DNA of 64,000 bases, from assembly GCA_015698045.1 (NCBI GenBank), contig BLAL01000027.1, positions 64,501 to 128,500 on the forward strand, read 5' to 3'. The stretch's first letter is position 1, and the number at the start of each line of letters is the position of its first letter. The position numbers and the translations under genes were made by a program. This DNA is from Rhizophagus clarus (taxonomy: Eukaryota; Glomeromycota; Glomeromycetes; Glomerales; Glomeraceae). Under the pieces are notes generated by a model, which worked only from the letters and a program-made list of their open reading frames with translations, was not told where the DNA came from and did no database searches. Positions 39,459 to 52,163 of this stretch are shown piece by piece.

Positions 39459-41006
39459 TTTTTTTATTCCTAATTTATTAAATGATTGTAGCCAATTATA
39501 TTCAACTATTAATAGGTTAACGGTTATTCATATAAATGATTTGCTTTATGAAGAATATAAGGATTTTCGTACATGAGGATATCTGATTGGTTTACGTCAA
39601 CCATAAGGTATTACAATGTATTATTAACTTGTGTTTCTCCTGAAATTTCAAAAAGAGGAAATATACCGAGAGAGTTCCGATATTTACGGATTTGGGAGTC
39701 ATTGTGATAGTATAAAAAAAACGATCTTGCATATGAAATTTGCAAGGGTAAAAACTTAGCAATAGAAGAAAAACTTAATACAACATATGAGAAGGAAATT
39801 ATTAAGAGATGATCAGAGATAAATCAATTTAACATCTCAAGATCCTGACACAACATATATTCAATGTACATCCCTGTACATCCTAATTACCTATTTCATT
39901 ACTAATAATAATAAAAAAAAAAAAATAATTTCCTTTCATATATATTTTTATTTCAAATTTTTTTAAATTTGCAAGGTTTAGTTAATTATTTTTCTTTGGA
40001 CATTAAATATTTACTTAATATTATTATTATTAAAATATTTGTTTTACACGATTAACGATCTGATAAGGAAATACTTTAAAATTTTTGATAATCTTATCAA
40101 TTATTAATAATAATATTCAACAAATATTTAATTGGTAACAATTTAATCAATCTGTGTTCATTCATCTGTCGGAGGGTTTCATTGTATCTTAAATTAAACA
40201 ACCAATGTTTTACTGTTTTCATTTTTCTTTAGCAATTTCACAATTAACTAATCTTACCAATCTTTTTTCAACTAGGATGTCACACCTTTTAAGCGGTCGG
40301 GATATGATAACTTAAATTAGCATCTTTCCGTTATCCGATTCGATTAGGAATTTCATCCGTAAATGTTCACTAAATATCTGTCAAACAATTTGACGGATAA
40401 TCGGTTCACAATCGGTTCACAGAAAATTTATGCAAAGGATTATGCACAGTTATTAGGGAAGAAAGTGTTGACATTTACAATCAATTTCTATTTGGATTCA
40501 AAAAAAAAAGAAAAAAAAAAGTTGTGTTACGTAAATAGGAGATGTGGCTGTTTGTAATACCAAATTGAATTAAATGGCTTTCAAAATTGCATGCCAATGA
40601 TGCAATGACAATCGAACAAATCAGTTGAGATACCACATATAGAAATTTCTGGTTTTTTTTTTGAAAAAAAAAAGAAATTATATTTTTCTTCATTCTTATG
40701 TCGATTAATCGTCAAGATTTATGCGTGGTAACAAGAGGAATTAACAAATTTCAAATGCATTTTAAATCCAATATCATGTTCATTAAATGAGGAGTATTTA
40801 CAAAATTGTATGAAATGTATGTAACGTATGAAAATTTCCTTTTTTTATATTTACAATAAATTAAATGGGATGCTGGCCGATGATCATATAAAAGGTAGTA
40901 CAGTATATCGTACAATTTGATTTCCCCCAAAATACTCTTTTTTTTTATTGTCTTTTTTTTTTCCTTTTTTTTTTTTTTTTTTTTTTTAAAAAACCAATTT
41001 CGAGAA
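38679..41006. other. Intergenic between divergent bHLH and aconitase genes
   Basis: This 2.3 kb holds the promoters of both neighbours. It has conspicuous homopolymers: T-runs at 38,800-38,826, an A-run/T-run junction at 39,423-39,465 and a T-run at 40,962-40,987 just before the aconitase start. Short open frames near 40,363-40,557 have no splice or homology support. I see no gene. Confidence 0.5.
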
Positions 41007-44000
41007 ATGTTTAATAGAATCTTATTTTTATCCAAAAGATGTGAGGTTTGTATTCAAAAAAAAAAATAATAATCATCTGATGATCAACTAAACTAATTTC
41101 GAAAAATTTCATAATACGAAAAAAAAGTTGGCTCATGTTAGGTCAACATTATTATCAAAGAGATCAACATCGCCTCATTTTAGGAACATGGCATCAGTGG
41201 TTAATCGGCCCCCTGAAAAAAATTGTACTGACATTACTCCTCCTTACACAAAATTAACTCGGAATTTGGATTTTGTTCAGCAAAATGTACTTAAAGGTAG
41301 ACCTCTAAGTTTAGCGGAAAAGATATTATATGCTCATTTATATAATCCTCATGAATATGATGGCGGAATTGTTAGGGGTGAAACTTATTTAAAGTTGAAA
41401 CCTGGTAAAAGATATAATTTTTTTTTTTTTTTTTTTTTTTTGAAGTTTTTCCTCAAATTCACGTGACTTTATGATGGATTAGATCGTGTTGCTATGCAAG
41501 ATGCTTCAGCGCAAATGGCAATTCTACAATTTATGCTTGCCGGAATGCCAACAACTGCTGTCCCATCATCAATTCATTGTGATCATTTAATTGAGGCGTT
41601 CCAAGGGGCCAATAAAGATGTCAAAGTATTGATACCTTTTAAAATTATTTATCTCTGATCTCTATCTAGTTCTTACTTATTTTTATATTATCGTTAGGCT
41701 GCGGAAATTTCCAATAAAGAGATCTTTGATTTCTTACGAAGTGCAGCTGAGAAATATGGTATAGCATTTTGGAAACCAGGAAGTGGTATTATTCATCAAA
41801 TTGTATTAGAGAATTATGCTGCCCCTGGTGGCCTTATGCTTGGAACTGGTTGGTTGATTTTAAATTTTATAATTTTTAATTTATAGAATTTGTTAATCGA
41901 TTTTGTGTTCTTAATAGATAGTCACACACCAAATGCTGGAGGATTAGGTATGATTGCGATAGGAGTTGGAGGTGCTGATGCTGTTGATGCGATGGCAAAT
42001 ATTCCATGGGAAATTAAAGCTCCGAAGATAATCGGTATTAAATTGAATGGAAGTTTATCCAAATGGACAAGTCCAAAAGATGTTATTTTAAATCTGGCCG
42101 GAAAATTGACTGTCCGAGTAAGTATCAAGGTGTCGAGATCTTGAAATCAAAATTTTACTTTTTGATTTATATCTTAATATATTGATGGGTTATAGGGAGG
42201 AACGGGACATGTCCTTGAATACTTTGGACCAGGAGTTGACACGTTATCATGCACCGGAATGGCTACAATTTCAAATATGGGGGCTGAAGTAAATATTCAA
42301 ATATTTTTTCTTACTTTTGTAACCGAAGAAGTTGATATTTACCTCACTTACATATAAATATTTATAGGTTGGTGCAACAACTACCGTGTTTCCGTTTAGC
42401 AATAGCATGTATTCATATTTAATAGAAACACGGAGACGTACAGTTGCCGAAGAAGCATCAAAAAACGCTTCATATCTTAAAGCTGATGACAATGTACATT
42501 ATGATCAATATATAGAATTAAACTTATCAGAAATTGAACCTCATATTAATGGACCCTTCACTCCAGACTTATCAACTCCGATAAGCAAATTTGCTGAATT
42601 TGTTGCAAAGAATGGATGGAAGGATGAAGTTAAAGCTGGTCTAATTGGAAGTTGTACTAATAGTAGTTATCATGTAAGTATTTGATCTAATTTTTTTTTT
42701 ATTCGATTTTGAACTTTTTCATGATATATTTATACAAATATAGGATATGAGTCGGGTTGTTTCTTTAGCCAACCAGGCATTGGATAAAGGAATACAGCCA
42801 AAAGGGGAATTTTTTATAACACCTGGAAGTGAACAAATAAGGGCTACAATGGAAAGAGATGGACAAACTGAAATCTTGGAACAAGTTGGTGGTAAAATTT
42901 TAGCCAACGCTTGTGGTCCTTGTATCGGACAGGTAAATTGTGTTTATTATTAGTTTGTATATTTTCTTATACAAGGAAAAAGATTTTCTTAATGTAAACA
43001 TTTTCTTTTTTATTTTTAAGTGGAAAAGAACCGATATTAAAGAAAACGAAGAAAATGCTATTCTCACTTCGTTTAATCGTAATTTTAGGAACAGAAATGA
43101 TAATAATCCTAAAACAATGAATTTCTTAGCATCCCCTGAGGTAAAAATTATATTTTAAATGGTCTATTTTCTCTGTATATTTATTTATTTATTTATTTAT
43201 TTATTTTTTTTTTTTTAAAAAAAAAAATATGTTACTTGTAGATTGTCACAACCATGATATTTGCTGGAAAATTATCATTTAATCCAATGACTGACACTCT
43301 AATAGATAAAGATGGTAAACCATTTAAATTTCAAAGTCCACACGGTGATGAATTACCACGTCAGGGATTTGCAGCTGGTTTGTTTAATGTTTTAACATTA
43401 TTTATTGAAAATCAATTGAATCTCTAATTAAATTAAATTGCATGTTTTTATAGGCAACAAAGATTTAGAACCAATAATTACAGTTGGTAATTTATCAGCG
43501 GAAATTACTATACCAGAAAATTCCAGTAGACTTCAAAAATTAGAGCCATTTTCTCCATGGCATGGAGACGAATTTAAAGGATTAAAAGTATTAGTCAAAG
43601 TTAAAGGAAAATGTACAACAGATCACATATCAGCGGCCGGACCTTGGTTAAAGTACAAAGGACATTTAGAAAATATATCAAACAACACCTTAATTGGAGC
43701 CTTAAATGCTGATAATGAAAAAATTAATGTCGTACGAAATGCTTTAACCGGAAAGGTGAATTTTGTGAATTAAATTTGGATAAAAAATATATATGTATAT
43801 GTATTTAAATTAATTTGATTTGATATAGGATGGAAATATACCTGAAGTTGCACGATATTATAAAGAAAATAATGTCTCATGGATAGTCGTAGCTGATGTA
43901 AGCATATACCTACATTTCTTTTATAATGTTTTCCTTAAGAAAGATTAAAGTATAACTCCAAATTTTCTCTTCTTATAGCATAATTATGGGGAAGGGTCAG

Positions 44001-44335
44001 CAAGAGAGCATGCTGCCTTACAAGTTAGATACTTGGGTTGTCCATTAATAATTTCCAAATCATTTGCACGTATTCATGAAACAAATTTAAAGAAACAAGG
44101 TGTATTACCTTTGGTATTTAAAAATGAAAAAGATTATGAATTGTTTTCCGGAGGAGATATAATTGAAACCGTTGGGGTTGTTGGATTAGAACCTGGTAAA
44201 GATGTTATTATCAAAGTTAAAAAGCATGGAACTGATGAAGAATTTGAAGTGGTAACTAAACACACGATGTCAAAGGATCAAATTGAATGGTTTAAAATGG
44301 GAAGTGCTTTAAATCTTATTGCTAATCAACAGTAA
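41007..44335 (+). CDS. Aconitate hydratase, mitochondrial
   Basis: Aconitase interconverts citrate and isocitrate in the TCA cycle with a 4Fe-4S cluster. Thirteen exons close in frame: 41007-41045, 41128-41404, 41483-41625, 41698-41848, 41918-42117, 42196-42288, 42368-42673, 42744-42932, 43021-43140, 43242-43377, 43454-43755, 43829-43897, 43979-44335 (793 residues). I placed the start in a 39-nt first exon because exon 2 has no upstream ATG and the join yields an Arg/Ser-rich, acid-poor presequence ([13 protein letters not shown], then [13 protein letters not shown]). The cluster cysteines C397, C460 and C463 have the usual family spacing (63 and 3). FNRNF and RNRNDNNP substrate arginines are present. 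The usual active-site GSSREH is GSAREH here, so one of two adjacent serines is Ala (A683), and the following ALEPR is ALQVR. Confidence 0.96.
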
Positions 44336-47057
44336 AATGGGATTTGTATAAATATAGTTGTATATATAATTTAAATTCCTATAAAATTAATGATGAAATT
44401 TGTGTGATCTCTTTTAAATTTGTAATTAAACTTATCTTCTAATTACAAGGTATCAACTTTTAACATGTTATAAATAAACAATTGTATATATAATTCCTTT
44501 TTACATATAAATAATATCAGTATTAAAAGTTATTATTAAAATAAAATTAGTATTAGAATGATCCAATATGATCTTGTATTTAACATAACCTCCCCTTCTT
44601 TTTATTTAAAAAATAGCAAAAAATCAACATCTATTTGGCAAATCTGATTGGATGAAACTAAAAAAAATTATGTAACTGTTTAAAAACTGTTATATTGTTC
44701 AGATTTTAACCAATTAGAAATCATTTTTCTTCTGTTTTTTTGTATATTAAATATACTTTCTAATTAATATAACCTTATTTAATTTTTATACAGTCATTTT
44801 TCTTTATAACAAATCTTAATATAATAAGAAATACTATATAATTACTTAATTTTAATATTTTAAAAATTTAAGACTAATATATATTTTTATGATAAATAAT
44901 TTTAGCTAAATCTTATAATTTTAATTAGTATTACTTTAAAAATATTTTAAAAAAAAATTGAAAAATTTTATTTTAATGATTATGATTTAAATTTTATAAT
45001 TTAATTTCATTTTTAAAAAAAATATAGTATATAATTATTATAATGTATTTTAATATATATAATATATTCATATTAGTATAGATTTTAAATTACTTTCTTT
45101 TCTTTTATAAAAAATTTACAAATTTAATATTTTATATTAACAAACTAATTTTTATATATTAATTTTTTATTTTTTATAATAAATTTATTTATGTTAAACT
45201 AAAACTAAAAGTTATTATATATTTATAACTATATTCAATATAACTAAAAAGTCATTTGTTTTATTATTTATTATAAAATTAATAGCATAATTAAAAAAAA
45301 AAATAAAATAAAAAAAAAAATAAAGAAAGTAAAAATTGAAAATAAATACAAAAATAAAAAAAAAAGATAAATGAAATACCAATAATAAAAACCTATGAAA
45401 TCAAAACAAATCTAAAAAAAATTCAAATAAACTAAAGCCTAAAAATAAAGAAATATTATAAAGTGTAAAAACAAAATTAAGAAAATTAAATCAAATAAAC
45501 TTCAATTGAAAAAAGAAAAAATCAGCTAAAATTCAAAAAGGAATGCAAGTTAAAAAATTTTAAAAAAAAATATAAGAAAAAATTTAGAAAAAAATTTAAG
45601 AAATCTAAGAAGAAATATAATAAAAAACCTTAATTAAAAAAAAATCTAAAAAATCCAAAAAAAATACAAATATAAACTAAAAAGAAATTCAAAAGATTTA
45701 AAAAAAAATTTAAGGAGAAATCTGATCAAAAAAAAAAAAAAACAAAAAAAACAAAAAAAAACCTGATTAATAATTGTAAAAAAAAAAATTTTTAAAAATC
45801 TGAAATTTATCATTTATTAAAATATTTAAGAATCTATAAAAAAAAAGAAATGGTTAATTAGTAAGAGATAAAATTAAATAAAAATAATACTAAAAAATTT
45901 ATAGTATTAAAAGAATAAAGTTTAAAATATTAAAGGTGAAAGAAAAGTAATAAACTAGTAAAAATGCTGTAATAAATAAATAATTTGTAAAATGTTATAT
46001 AATTGAATTTATATTTGATCACATAATAAAATAAAAATTAATTATTAGATTAAATCACTCTGGTTAAATTACTTTAGATTAAAATTAGTTTTATACAATA
46101 TTTTAAATATAATATATAATAATATTTAAATATTTTATGAATTTTAAATATTTTTTATTAATAATAAAATTTATATAATAAAAAAAATGCAGAATTATTT
46201 TTCATTTATTTATTATTAAAATTTTAAAAATCAATTAACTAAAATTTTATATATATAATATAAATTTAATTATAAAAAAAAAACTAAAAAATTAAGGTTA
46301 AACCGTAGTAAATATAAAGATTATATTATAAATTGATTAAAAAAAAAGCTATTTATTATTATAAAAATTATAAAAATAATTTATTTTACATATATTTATT
46401 TATGCAAAAAATAGTTAACTAATAGTATATATAACATATAGAATTTCTTTAAAATAATAAATGATTTATAAGTTAATTATATTAGATTAATTAATTATAT
46501 ATTTATTTATAAATTCTTATTATTTTATATTATTTATAATACTTTTTGTTTATTATATTATTTTAATTTACTAATTATTAATATATAGTATTTATATATA
46601 TATATTTTTTTGAATAATATTATGTTATTATTTATTAAATAAATTCAGGCAGTATTGGCAGTATTGAAATTAATTTTTAAGTTTAATATTATTCATTTAA
46701 TACAAAATCAATTCAGATTAGCTTTTAAGATAATAAAAATTTAATATTAAATAAAATTTATAAAAATCTTAAATAAAAACTTTAAAAAAAGGTAACATAT
46801 TTACATTTTTTTTATTATATAATACTTTTAATACTTTTTGAAAATCTCAAAAAAAAAAAAACTAAATTTTTCAATAAATTAAATTAAAAAAAGTGATTTA
46901 ATTTTTAAATCACCTTATTTTTTAAAAATTTACAAATGTTGAAAATTTTAACTTTAAAATAAATTTCACTTTACTTTTTCTTCTTTTTTGATTATTTATT
47001 TATCAACTTCTCTCTCAACTCTCCCTTATTTTTGTTTCTTTAATTATAAAAAGTCCA
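44336..47057. repeat. AT-rich desert with a strand-skewed A-rich block
   Basis: This 2.7 kb is nearly all A and T. From about 45,290 to 45,790 the plus strand is dominated by A-runs broken by single T, G or C, a clear strand asymmetry. A segment at 46,444-46,502 resembles 27,193-27,252 in the first desert. No gene is visible. The stretch separates the convergent 3' ends of aconitase and INTS6. Confidence 0.6.
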
Positions 47058-50000
47058 TTAATTTTGCCATGGTTTAACAAGATTTAGTTGTTTTGTAAGT
47101 CGAGAATCTGCTCGTTTTGTTAATCCTGATTGTAAATTATCAACGATTGGTTGTAGCTTTTTTGACAAGTCCTTTTTGGAAGATGCTATGGCATATTTTT
47201 GAATTGATAATACAAAATATGCTTTGGATTCTTTTGAAAAGTCTGATTCCGTAATTTCTCGAACCTGATTTATGATAATTGATTCATCGCCTAATTATAA
47301 TGAAATAGTATATTGTTAATTTGAAATTTCAAAATACTTTTTCTTTTACCCCAATGTAATTAAACAAAATACCTATTTTTGTACTCTGAATTTTTTGCTT
47401 GATTTCAGATGTCAATTTTGATAAATTGTCATCGACCTTTACTGGTTGTAACGTAGTTAATCTTTGATTTACTCTTTGAGATAATTTCATACGTCGACCA
47501 ATCCTTATATTGCCAAAATCTTGAGCAACTTGACTCAAAATATCTAATCCGCTAGGTTCCGGCTGCGGTGATGTTTTTAAATTTGATTTATTTGATAATG
47601 ACAATTCTGCAGAACGACCATTTACTGTCGTTTTCTGCTGTATTAACTCCCTTCTCAAAGAACCTAAGGAATTTAATTTTGCTTGATCTAATACGTCCGA
47701 ATTATTAAAGGTTTTTTCGGGAGACACCAAACTCGCAAAATCAGAATTCGAATATGATGTTGGTTCAGCTTTCTTTAACGTAATGGTATTAATACCATTT
47801 AGTAGTTTATTGTCCGGAGTATTATCGTATGATGTTTTTTGTATCATAGATTGTTCATAATCTGAATTTATAACACCATTAGTTCCATTTACTGGAACTG
47901 TATGTATATCGTCTACTTCCATAACATCCGACATGTTTGCCGGTGATATTTTATCAATTGGTGGTGTTGGCGGAGGCGTTATAGAATTAGCGCTATAATC
48001 GCGCATTTTACCATTCGTCATTTTATTAATTTTTACTGCCGGAGTAGTTGGAATTGCCGGAATAGCCACCTCAAAAGGATTTCTTGGCAACACGGTATTT
48101 ACTTGTACTTTCGGTATATTTGGTATTATTTGTCTTCCAGGAACTATTCTAAATGGTAAAATCTCATGTTTAAATGAACCGTTGAAACCGATTCCCGTAG
48201 GGTTCGTTAATAACTTTGTTCGTTTGTCTGGAGACAATTTCGGTATTTGTCGCTGTGGAACGTTTTTTTTATACTTAAAAATAAATAAATAAATAAGTAA
48301 ATTTTAAATTTTTGGATAAATTTTTTTTTTTTTTTTACACGAGAGAATACTTACTTTATCAGGGTTTTTATAAGGATTGCCATATGCTCGTTTATCAGGT
48401 ACCTTGTCACGATATATTTCAGGATCTCTTAATTCTAATTTGGATTTTTCCTTCACCACTGGCATATGATATCCCATAATGTCAATAGGTAGTGAGTGTT
48501 TTTGATCTGCAAATTTTTAATAAAAAAAAAAAAAAAAATTTGGTAAATTTGCCCAATAAAAGATAGGATATACAAGTTTTTCTTTTATTACCATATTCTA
48601 TCATCGTTTCTATTATGTCAAATAATTCAAATCTTTTACTATCCGTTTTAGCTACTAACAAATCTGATTCGTTAATCTATATTTGTCAAAATTTTTTAAG
48701 ATATTTTAATCGACAAGCTGTTAAAAGAATTCAATTTATATAAAAAAAAAAAAAAAAAAAGAGATTATGTACCTTTTTGGTTAATAATAAAGGATTAAAA
48801 AGATTCTATTATATATATATATATAAGGGATAAAATAATTAACATGCACTCATAGCATTTAAACGGAAATTTATAACGTGTACACAAACATACCAAACGA
48901 TTGGAAATGGTTTCATCGATCATTTGATTGAATCTAACTTCTGCATCTTTCGTGAGTTGTTTACACCAAGAATCGTATCTCTCTAAATTTAACATCGGAA
49001 ATATATTGCCATAAATTCCATAAGGCTTCAATGTATTAGAAAGTATCTTTATAAGAAAATAACAACTCATTAATTATACGAAAGTAAGATCGTCCATCAT
49101 TATCTTTGACGACTTCTTGTTAATTTTTTTTATGAGAGAAAAAAAAATTCGATTTTTTACCGAATAATAATACCATGGTATATTGTGCAGATATCGATCC
49201 ATCGCTTTTTTCCAATCCATCGATGGTTCTACATGCATATTATCTAAAGTATATATAACGAGTCAGTACATGAAGATGATGTAAAAAATATACGTTATTT
49301 TTGAACTCGAAAAAATTACGTGATCTCAATAACGAAGCTAACTCAATATAATTGTATGGAAGAAGAACAAGACACGCTTCCATAGTATGTTCGTCTTTTT
49401 TGATGGCCGTTAAATAACCAAATGGCTGACCAAGCACACCTAGATTTTGTCGCCCGCTATGTTCAACATATACCTGTAAATAGAAAATTTTATGTAAAAT
49501 AAGTATATTATTTAAAATCATAAAAATCTGGTAATAATTTCTACTTACGGGCCATTTAGTTCCTATCTTTTGTTTTAATATTTCTCTGCTCAAGTCACAA
49601 TCTGATAATTTGTAAATATCACGAGAAAAATGAGGCGGTAAATCAAACGTATCCGCACTCAATTGATCGGTCTTCCAAAATATGATCGTTGGTATCGATG
49701 GACGTTTATTTTCATACTAAAATACAATAATTAATTTAAAATGAAATTATAACCAAATTACAAAGAGTATTGAATAAATATATTTACTACGACTTTTGGG
49801 GAAAACCCCTTCATAGCATCAGGTTCAATCCAATATTCTTCAGGAATTGGATAAGTTCCATTGATTTTATATGGATCGACATAGATATGAACAAAATGAT
49901 TGATTCTCTCAGGCAATCCATCCACTAAACGAAAAGAATTAAAGAATTATATCAATATATATTATTACACACAGAATTTAAAATTCGTTAATGAAAATCT

Positions 50001-51096
50001 TTAACCTTGTTCGACCAAATTTAGGTGCACTCCGCATGTCTTTTTCAATGGACGCATATGATTAAGCTTAGAAAGTGGGTATGGATCATTTTTGATACCG
50101 CCAATGATATTATTGAATGCGTGAGCTATCTGTTCAAGCGTTTGAACTTTATACAATTGACCTATTAATGGTATTGAATTTTGTCAGATAAAATTATATT
50201 GAATATTTAATAATATGTGTAATTTATACATCATACCAAGCATTTTCATATTTATCCAATCCAACTGTCTCGGAAAATCTGACGAATTTGATTTCGAAAG
50301 ATAGAAAGTATACAACCTTTGCTCCCATCGATATTTTTCTCTGTATATATTAGCGCTTTTTTCTGAATCCTAATAAAATAATTTCAATACACTTATATAT
50401 ACACAATATACTAAAAAAAATCATATTTATTTACCGGATACATGAGACCGTTATTTAACCAATCCAAATTATTTCCATCTGTAAACCAAAATATACAAGA
50501 AGTCTCATTGTGTTCTATATAATTACCCTGAATTAAATTAAAATATTTAATTAATACCCTCCGCAGTAAATAGATTATTCACGTGATTACTCAAATAGTT
50601 TTTACTTACCCTACAGAAAAAGTCATGCCATCTACATATGCGACGGAAATTTAAATACTCAAATACTGAGTCAAGCCCTGATCCATAGTATGATGGATCT
50701 GGTTGTAATAACTCGAGTTGTTCAAATAATTTATATAATTTATTTTCGTCTTTTTTGTATTCCCACTAATAAAATAAAGCGATTAAATAATCGTATATTT
50801 TCGGAGAAGTATATAAATGAAAGAGAAATATAAATACCTCACCTTTATGCAATAACCTTTTTTATCAGATGACACAAGAAGATACTTGGTGCGATATTGA
50901 TCTCGTCTTCCATTCATGTACTATTATTTGAAGTATCAATGAGAGATCGAGAATTTGTTACAAATTGAATATATTTTTTTTTTTGCAATACAGTTACCTC
51001 TAAAAAATTCCGAATTCCATTTTTAACAACGTCCAACAAAGACAATCCGTCTTGAGTCTCATTATCACAAACGTCTATAACGAATGCTATAATCAT
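47058..51096 (-). CDS. INTS6: Integrator complex subunit 6 homologue
   Basis: Integrator is a nuclear complex that cleaves nascent RNA and attenuates RNA polymerase II; INTS6 carries a von Willebrand A domain and helps recruit PP2A in animals. Fifteen exons fit one frame: 51096-50998, 50920-50843, 50765-50610, 50527-50435, 50369-50237, 50161-50006, 49924-49791, 49716-49549, 49473-49320, 49243-49161, 49046-48894, 48676-48592, 48506-48355, 48273-47373, 47290-47058 (925 residues). The N-terminal vWA starts MIIAFVIDV. Recognisable INTS6 blocks follow: TYPIPEEYW, GQPFGYLTAI, VLLPYNYIELASLL, DWKKAMDRYLHNIPWYYYS and AYGNPYKNPDK. A Ser/Asn/Pro-rich linker precedes a helical C-terminal domain (ESDFSKESKAYFVLSIQKYA) like the animal INTS6 tail. 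The usual metal-site DxSxS at the vWA start is replaced by DVCDN. Confidence 0.85.
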
Positions 51097-52163
51097 CTTA
51101 GAACTGCTGCGCCATCAAATTTACCATGATTAAAATTTTATATTTACATGATTAAAAAACCTATTTTATTTAAAAAAGCAAAACGTTCAATACAACTCAC
51201 GTGATTTTATGCTCGATTTAAAGAACACGTGAAAAGATCATATATAAATTTTGCTGTGCCACAATTATAATTTGCCCGCAGTATTGTTGAAAAAAAATTT
51301 AAAAAATTTGCTGCGGTAAATAAACTTACAAATCCTTTTTTTGCTCGAAACACTTATGAACTTAATGTGAGATAGTCACGACTATTACCATAAATGGAAT
51401 AAAAGAAGAAAATATTAAAAAAAAAAATTCTATTCTTCAAATAGCAAAATTACCTTAACCCATATTAATGAACAAAAAAGGATGTAAATGAAAGTTAGTT
51501 TCATTTTCTTAAGAAAATAAAACTACCCTTCAGTCACCCAATACTTGCCTTATCCTCAAGGATAAGAATTTGGGTTTTACAAATTGAAGGAAAAAAAGAA
51601 AACTCAAACCCCCCAAAGAATTACACTGGCGCAAAACGTGTGCTTTTATATTTTCTGGATCTCCCCTTGTACTACTTAAACACGTGACATTATGCATTGT
51701 GTATTTGTGTGTCATAAACTCGCAAATTTGTTATTTGATCAGTGGCTTTACGATCACATGACAATATAATGTTAAAGCCTTAGTTATAAATTGAGTATCA
51801 TTTTAATTAATAACGTATTTTTGTTCTAAAACAAACATGGTTATTTGGTTGCAATAATTCTTATTATTAAAATAAACAATACATATTTGTATCTACATGA
51901 ATGATCTCGTTATAAAAATTAATCATAATTGTAAATCACCTACAAAAAAATGTTCTTTGATAAAGTAAGCACCTATACATCTAACTTTAAAATAAGAAAA
52001 AAAAAAAAAAAAAAAAAAAATGAATTTATATATATAGAGTCCGTTCTCTCTTTCCAAGAAGAAATTGTAATATAATAATAATCAAATGACATAGAAGTGT
52101 TGATTGTAAAAGATATCAAAATAAAAAAAATATTCCAAATAGTTTAATACGAATCTGTAACGT
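51097..52163. promoter_or_regulatory. INTS6 upstream region with CACGTG boxes
   Basis: This region holds the INTS6 5' flank and the SYS1 3' flank. CACGTGA(T/A/C) occurs at 51,198-51,205, 51,226-51,232 and 51,681-51,688. Three E-box palindromes within 500 bp is more than expected in such AT-rich DNA. The boxes could be sites for a group B bHLH protein. A long A-run lies at about 51,997-52,020. I see no gene. Confidence 0.45.
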
